Origin: Brassica napus
Lineage: Eukaryota > Streptophyta > Magnoliopsida > Brassicales > Brassicaceae
NCBI RefSeq assembly: GCF_020379485.1
Contig: NC_063438.1
Span: 8,818,335-8,882,334, forward strand
Reading direction: 5' to 3'
DNA: 64,000 nucleotides
Shown here: positions 58,785 through 64,000 of the stretch, piece by piece
How the letters are laid out: the number at the start of each line of letters is the position of its first letter
Position numbering within the stretch: the first letter of the stretch is position 1
Position numbers and translations under genes: made by a program
The notes under the pieces: model-generated
What the model saw: only the letters and a program-made list of their open reading frames with translations
Told to the model about the DNA's origin: nothing
The model's database searches: none

Positions 58785-59510
58785 TATAAAAAGGGTAAAT
58801 CTACTAAATAGATATTTTCAAGTTTTGGTCACAAAAATAGACCACAAGGAGGAAAATGACCAAATGTTTCATTTAATAGGTAAAAAGACCCTAAGAGCAG
58901 GATTAACGGGGACGCTTGGAGAAGTGCTAAAGGGTGGGCTCCACAGCAAAAGACGAAGCAGCGACGTCAAAGACGCCACATTAAGCGTCGGGTTTTGTTG
59001 GATCTTGTACTGTTTCGCGGGCCCCACTAACACGTGGCGGTTCATGATTGGCTCGTTTTTAATTTTTTTTTTTAGAAAAAAAAATCAGACAAAAAACTAA
59101 AAAATAAAAATAAAATAAGCACCCCACTTGGGGTGCTAGGTTAATGGTGCTCTAATAGTCCTAAATATATAAAAAATAAAATAAAAAATAAAATTTTATA
59201 GTTTTAGATTATATGTTTTGAAATTTGTTTTTTTTTTCTTTCAATTTTTCTTTTTGTAATTCGAAAATGCTTTTTGAAACTATTTTTAAAATTTTTATTT
59301 TCAAATTTTTAATATTTATTTTTTATTTTATAAAATTTTAAATCTCAATCCCAAATCTCCATCCCTTCACTCTAAACCCTAAGGTTTGGATTAGTTAACC
59401 CTAAGGGTATAAATATATATTTACCTCTTTGATAAAACATTTTGATCTTTAGAATCTATATCTGTGACATAAACTTTTTTAGTGATATCCTATGGTATTT
59501 CCCTTATAAA
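58785..59510. mobile_element. AT-rich element with AAGGGTAAAT / ATTTCCCTT ends
   Basis: A unit starts AAAAAGGGTAAATCTACTAA and ends CCTATGGTATTTCCCTTATA, with inverted-looking ends. It includes the 'AGATATTTTCAAGTTTTGGTCACAAA' type phrase (shortened here), which recurs with variation at 59730, suggesting two related elements in a row. Limits are approximate. Confidence 0.4.
58895..59152. mobile_element. Harbinger/Tourist-like MITE
   Basis: A 258-bp insert has inverted ends GAGCAGGATTAACG and (as reverse complement of the right end) GAGCACCATTAACC. It is flanked by TAA on both sides (58892-58894 and 59153-59155), the 3-bp target site of PIF/Harbinger elements. It is nested inside the preceding AT-rich element. 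Confidence 0.75.
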
Positions 59511-61198
59511 AATTAACCATCATATTAAAATCATATCTACATTAGTTTGGCTTAATTTATATATTGTCTGTCCTCGATCTATTTGATTTTATACCACCAA
59601 ATCATAAATATATTTAAATTTATAATATTTTATATGATTAGAAAACGGATAATATTAAACACACAAATATATTTTCAGTAACCTAATTTTAAATAGAATG
59701 GTATTTCTGTTTGGGCACTTCTCTCAAATAGCCATTTTCAAGTCTTTGTCATAAAAATAGCCCTAAAAAATAAGATGACTAAAATAGCTCTTTTTATTTT
59801 GAAAGTTTTAATATTTTTTTGAAAATATTTGAACTCATCCCAAAACCCCCCTTAACTCAAAACTTAGATTTGTTAACCATAAGGGTATAAATGCAATTTA
59901 CCTTTCAATAAAACCGCTTTTGGTCATTTTTCTCATTGGAAGTTTATTTTTGTGAAAATAAATTAAAAATGGCAATCTAAGGGAATTTTTCTATTCTGGT
60001 GTTTTATATAAATATAAAAAATAGTAAAAAGATTAATAATTATGATAATTTCTATAAAATAAACATAATAAAAGTTAGTGATATCAAAATATTTTAATTA
60101 ACAAAATTTAACATAAAATAAATATGTCATCGAAAAATTGTTTATTTTGTTTGGTGAAAATGACAAAATATTAACCTTCGAAAAATATTTAGTTTATTTA
60201 GTTTGGTGAAAATGAAAAAAAAAATAACCTTTGGAAAACATTTTCATTAAAATCAACGGCTAATACGGTATTTTAAAAATAAGTTATATATATATATATA
60301 TCAGTTATATTATATAATTTATCAGATATCTAAATTACTATCTTTAAAGTAAATCATTTATTGGTTTATTCGGATTGATTGGTTTATAACCGAATTCTAT
60401 CCATGTACTGCGATTTAGAAAAAAAAACATTTGATATTGGCAGATCCAAACCACTTTCTTTATTTTGGTTTAGTTCGTTTTAGTTAGTTCATGTTTATCG
60501 TATTAAACATCACAAATTATTATTAGTAATACTGTGAGATGGTTTTCAAAACCGACTCTTTCAACTGCTCATACATCCATCCCCTTCCCTTACCTACTTT
60601 GACTCAGATCTTCCGCATACCTCATACACGATATGCACATGAAAGGATATTCAATCAAAACAAGTAAATTTCTTCACAGTTTGGCTGTTCGGGTGAAACA
60701 AGAGAAACACATATATCAACAACTAAAATTGACAAACGTTTGTGTCCCCAAACTTAACTGCATCGTTTGCCTCTTCTCCCTTTTGTTCTGCAATTAATAA
60801 ATAGTGATTTCCTTCAATTTTTCCTTTGTCCCACTAAAATTTATGTCTACAACGATTATTGTAGTGATTCACAAACAAAATATATGACCATCCACTAAAA
60901 ACCCTACATTACTGGCACTAACTACTATTAAATGGATCAAATAAGAATTTCGAACTCATTAAAAATAAAATATACAAACCCGGCGCGTAGCGCCGGCAAA
61001 CCACTAGTTTAAAATAAAATATACTTGTTTTCTACAAGTTAAATATAAATCTAAAAATCTATTACTTTAAATATCATATATATGTAAAATAGCAAGTATT
61101 TGACTTGCGTCCATCTTAAGTAGTACTAGATTTTGACCCGCGCAGGCGCGCGGGTGTATATTTTGAAAAATATGTTAATATTTGTTTTTCATGTAATT

Positions 61199-61858
61199 AT
61201 TAGGATTTGGAAAAATGAATCCGAGGAACATAACCGATACCGATCCAAAAATATAGTACCAAACCCGAACATAAATTGATTAAATATTCTAATTATTCAA
61301 AATTTTGTTATTTAGAGAACCGAATCTGATCCGAATCTGATCCGAATCGAAGTATTTGGGTATCCGAATTTATCTAAAAATAGATTTATATACTTATATA
61401 TATTAATTATTTTTAGATTTAACGTATATAAAACATCAAAAATGATACTTTTAAATTGGTTTAAATACTTGAAAATATATATAGATAGTCAAAAGTAAAT
61501 ATCTGAAATAGTTAAAGTATACTCAAATCACCAAAAATACTTAAAATAATTATTGATTCCGTATCCAAAATTTTAAATCAAGCCAATTGATATGTTAAGC
61601 TTAAGTATTATGACATATGTTATTCAAATTTATACGTAATATATTATTTTATTTATACATTTTGAGAAATTTAAAATATATAATGATTTAAGACTTTAAA
61701 AATAAATTAGTTATCCAAACCCAAACCAACCCCGCAAAGATCCAAATCGAACTCAAACCAAAATTTAGAAACATTCTAATAAGGCTGAAATCTTTGACCC
61801 CGAAATACAAACCGATCAGAACTAAGCCCGTATGGGTACCCAAAAGCCCATCCCTAGT
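61199..61858. repeat. Second copy of the 3.3-kb dispersed repeat
   Basis: It shares the order of motifs of 3295-3931: an opening rich in CCGAA phrases, AATTGATTAAATAT, ATTAATTATTTTTAGATTTA, and a right end with GGGTACCCAAAAGCCCATCCCTA. The divergence suggests an old dispersed family. Confidence 0.5.
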
Positions 61859-63009
61859 CATTATTATATATCGTATTTTATCATCATATAATTAATCGTA
61901 TTTTATATGTACCATCCTATAAGTAATCATATAATTAATAGTATTTTATACATACCATCATATAAATAATTACATATATTATATTTTTAAAACTTAATAT
62001 GAAATATAAAAACCATAATTTGAGTTGGTATTTCAAATTGGGCTTTGTATTATATTTTTCTTATATATATTGACAATATTTTTTATAATGGTTATTGAAA
62101 AATAGTTTAGTAAAAATTCATTTTTGAATATATGTATATTTTTGAATCAATTTTTGATATAAATCAAATTTGAATTATTATTTTGATTTGAAATATGTAT
62201 ATAAAGTTTAAATTTTGTTTTATGGTTAGTTTAGAAAAAAAAAATTTAGGCAATTAGATTGACCCATTTTGGTATATTTTAAAAGTGGCCTAGATAACTT
62301 TCAATTTTTTTTAAAAACATAAGCCCATTACTTTTTTTATTAATACTACTATCCTTGTTTTCAAACAAAAATATTTTTTTTTTTAAAGACTGCAATTCAT
62401 GTTTCCAAACACTCCAAATTTTTTAATAGTCCTATTCAAGTCTCCAAACACTCTAATTTTGTACTTGAGTTTTAATAAGATAGATGTATGAATCAAGATA
62501 TAATCACAACAGAACTAGACACAAAGAACCAATCATATTGATTTAGTAGATAATTTAAAAACACGGAAACAAAATAGCAATTAGAGAGAATGTGATTACA
62601 TTACAAGGTCTTTCATTGTGTTTAACAGATTAATATTGTTAAAAAAAGTGTTTTTACAAGATTGATATTTTTTTATAATTTAATCAATATAAACTATTTA
62701 CAATTTACAAAATAATTATAAATATTAAAAAAGTAGTAGAATATTGGAGTAAAAAAAAGTAGTAGAATATTGATAAAGAAACAGAAAACAAAAGTAATAG
62801 TAACAGTATATATTTATTATTTTAATATTTGTAAAAAGTCTAAAAATCAATCTTTCGAAATACAGAAGACAAACTAAATATTAGAGTCTAATGTATGAAT
62901 GAATATCTCTGAAAATTAATCTTGAGCAACGGTTTTCGGTCTATATAATTTAAAACATAAAAAGGAGAAAATGAGTCAGGTTTAGTCTTTTAAGCCATAG
63001 CCAATACTA
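61859..63009. other. AT-rich upstream region of NF-YA5
   Basis: Very AT-rich DNA and no gene. It probably includes the NF-YA5 promoter in the last few hundred bases; I do not single out a TATA box. Confidence 0.5.
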
Positions 63010-63266
63010 CACTTATTTGCAGAGACAGAGAGAGAGAGAGGGAGACAGAAGAAACAGCTATGTTTTGAGGAAGGAGACATGCATCATCATCATCATCTCA
63101 AGCTTATTACTTAACTTCTATTTCTCTCCATCTTTTACCACATCCAAACACCCTCTTTTGCTTGAATCAGTAAGTTTATATAGATTTGGATTCTACTCTG
63201 TTAGCGTGCCCAGAAAATTTGAGTTAATCTCACTTCACTCTCTTTGAAAAACTCTTTATTTTCTTC

Positions 63267-63268
<2 letters not shown>

Positions 63269-63298
<30 letters not shown>
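63269..63298. repeat. (TA)n tract in NF-YA5 leader intron
   Basis: A TATATA run with one break lies in the intron between the leader exon and the first coding exon of NF-YA5. Confidence 0.8.
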
Positions 63299-63299
<1 letters not shown>

Positions 63300-63581
63300 G
63301 GTTTGCATGTTATGCTTTCTATGTCAGTTTCATGAATCAATCTGCTTCACCAAAATAAATATTATTTTTCCAGAAAGTTTGAATCTTTCAAATCACTGAG
63401 CAATCTTACTGTGTAAATCAACACTTGAATCTGGATTTTAGGGTAGTTTTATAAAATTTGTGGATTCATTTATCTCTTAGATTTGCTGATTTTGTGAATC
63501 ATGATTCTTGCTTGGTTCAGTAAAAAAAAAATTTCAGTTAAAAAATGATTCTTGCTTGGTTTGAACATTAGGTGACAGACA

Positions 63582-63980
63582 ATGCAAGTCCCAACAAATT
63601 CAAACATTCAAGGATCTCAATCCTTTAGCTTAACAAAGAACCTGATGATGCCCTGCAAGATGAAGCATTCGGGTTTACAGCTGCAAGATCAAGATTCATC
63701 CTCAACACAATCTACTGAAGAATCAGGCGGTGGTGTGTGAAGTTGCAAGCTTTTTTTCATTGACCTGAATATTTTAGTCACATTACAAGAACACCGCTAA
63801 AAGTTTTATGCTGTGTCTTATGGTCGGTTGTATGCAGGTTACATAGTAAGCCCACAGGGAAAGGCTATTGCAAGTTATACCAAATCAACAACCACCTCGT
63901 CCATGGTGTCTCACGATTCTGTGTTTCCTCCTACTTATTTCAATGGCTTCTTGGCTCCTGAATATGCATCCCAATCAACG
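63582..63980 (+). CDS. NF-YA5: NF-YA5 transcription factor, 5' part
   Basis: Two coding exons lie in the window, 63582-63732 and 63838-63980, and the gene continues past the edge. NF-YA proteins are the sequence-specific subunit of the CCAAT-binding NF-Y trimer; NF-YA5 acts in drought and ABA responses in Arabidopsis and is a miR169 target through its 3' UTR, not in view. Visible text: MQVPTNSNIQGSQSFSLTKN, MKHSGLQLQDQDSS, TQSTEESGGG, then TTTSSMVSHDSVFPP and YFNGFLAPEYAS. These match the N-terminus of At1g54160 as I remember it, but with internal stretches missing. The conserved DNA-binding core lies downstream of the window. A leader exon with a GA-rich start (about 63020) and a long 5' UTR intron precede it. 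It follows CID3 as in Arabidopsis. Confidence 0.88.
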
Positions 63981-64000
63981 GTAATATACCGTCTATGCTT

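Larger units (their letters stand above)
55944..61007 (+). mobile_element. Probable 5-kb Helitron
   Basis: It starts TCTATACTAATAAAGGAGGG after A at 55943. It ends with a perfect hairpin CCGGCGC-GTA-GCGCCGG (60980-60996), a 7-bp spacer, CTAG (61004-61007) and T. Both ends are textbook Helitron termini. It contains remains of an RPA-like gene, which plant Helitrons commonly carry, and no Rep/helicase. Nested insertions occupy much of the right half. That these two ends belong to one element is inferred; two broken Helitrons could give the same picture. Confidence 0.6.

Overview
The window is nuclear DNA of a crucifer, almost certainly a Brassica or close relative. The genes carry short plant-type introns, the intergenic DNA is AT-rich, and every recognisable gene is a close homologue of an Arabidopsis chromosome 1 gene. 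Read left to right they are a dirigent protein, PRA1.F2, a relic of PLD alpha 4/epsilon, a FLX-like coiled-coil gene, a small membrane protein, MED9, eIF1/SUI1, the flippase ALA6, eIF4A-2, a small L18ae-family membrane protein, the ataxin-2 relative CID3 and the start of NF-YA5. As far as I recall the AGI numbers, this is a steadily descending series (At1g55210 to At1g54160) with large skips, as expected of a fractionated collinear block after the Brassica genome triplication.

Layout. 0-4.4 kb is AT-rich DNA with repeat fragments. 4.4-7.3 kb holds the dirigent gene and PRA1.F2. 7.4-11.4 kb is one hairpin-packed transposon with a 9-bp target duplication. 11.6-12.3 kb is a decayed phospholipase D gene, followed by a small Helitron and a TTCGGGT-rich element. 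14.3-20.2 kb is a young, intact Ty1/copia retrotransposon. 20.5-22.6 kb is the FLX-like gene, whose last exon has been replaced by a retrotransposon gag reading frame in a way that keeps an open, spliceable frame. 25.7-26.8 kb is a two-exon membrane-protein gene with a hAT-like element in its intron. 27.6-31.6 kb is two minus-strand Helitrons lying 3 bp apart, and 31.6-33.2 kb a decayed copia element. 33.5-46.4 kb is the gene-dense part: MED9 (5' end missing), eIF1, ALA6, eIF4A-2 and the L18ae-like gene. 47.1-49.0 kb is a tandem duplication that includes the promoter-proximal DNA of CID3. 49.0-52.8 kb is CID3. 53.8-54.7 kb is a poly(A) retroposon with a 17-bp target duplication. 55.9-61.0 kb is a probable 5-kb Helitron with remains of an RPA-like gene and a nested Harbinger-type MITE. 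63.0-64.0 kb is the 5' half of NF-YA5, running off the window.

The genes form no pathway. Several are housekeeping genes for translation (eIF1, eIF4A, CID3), membrane trafficking (PRA1, ALA6) and transcription (MED9, NF-YA5). The main interest lies in how transposons have remodelled the block: a candidate FLX-Gag chimeric gene, a MULE-like element made of GACGACTT/AAGTCGTC dyads with a hairpin of about 380-bp arms, a truncated MED9 and a duplicated CID3 upstream region. All homology calls come from reading translations against remembered families; no search was run.
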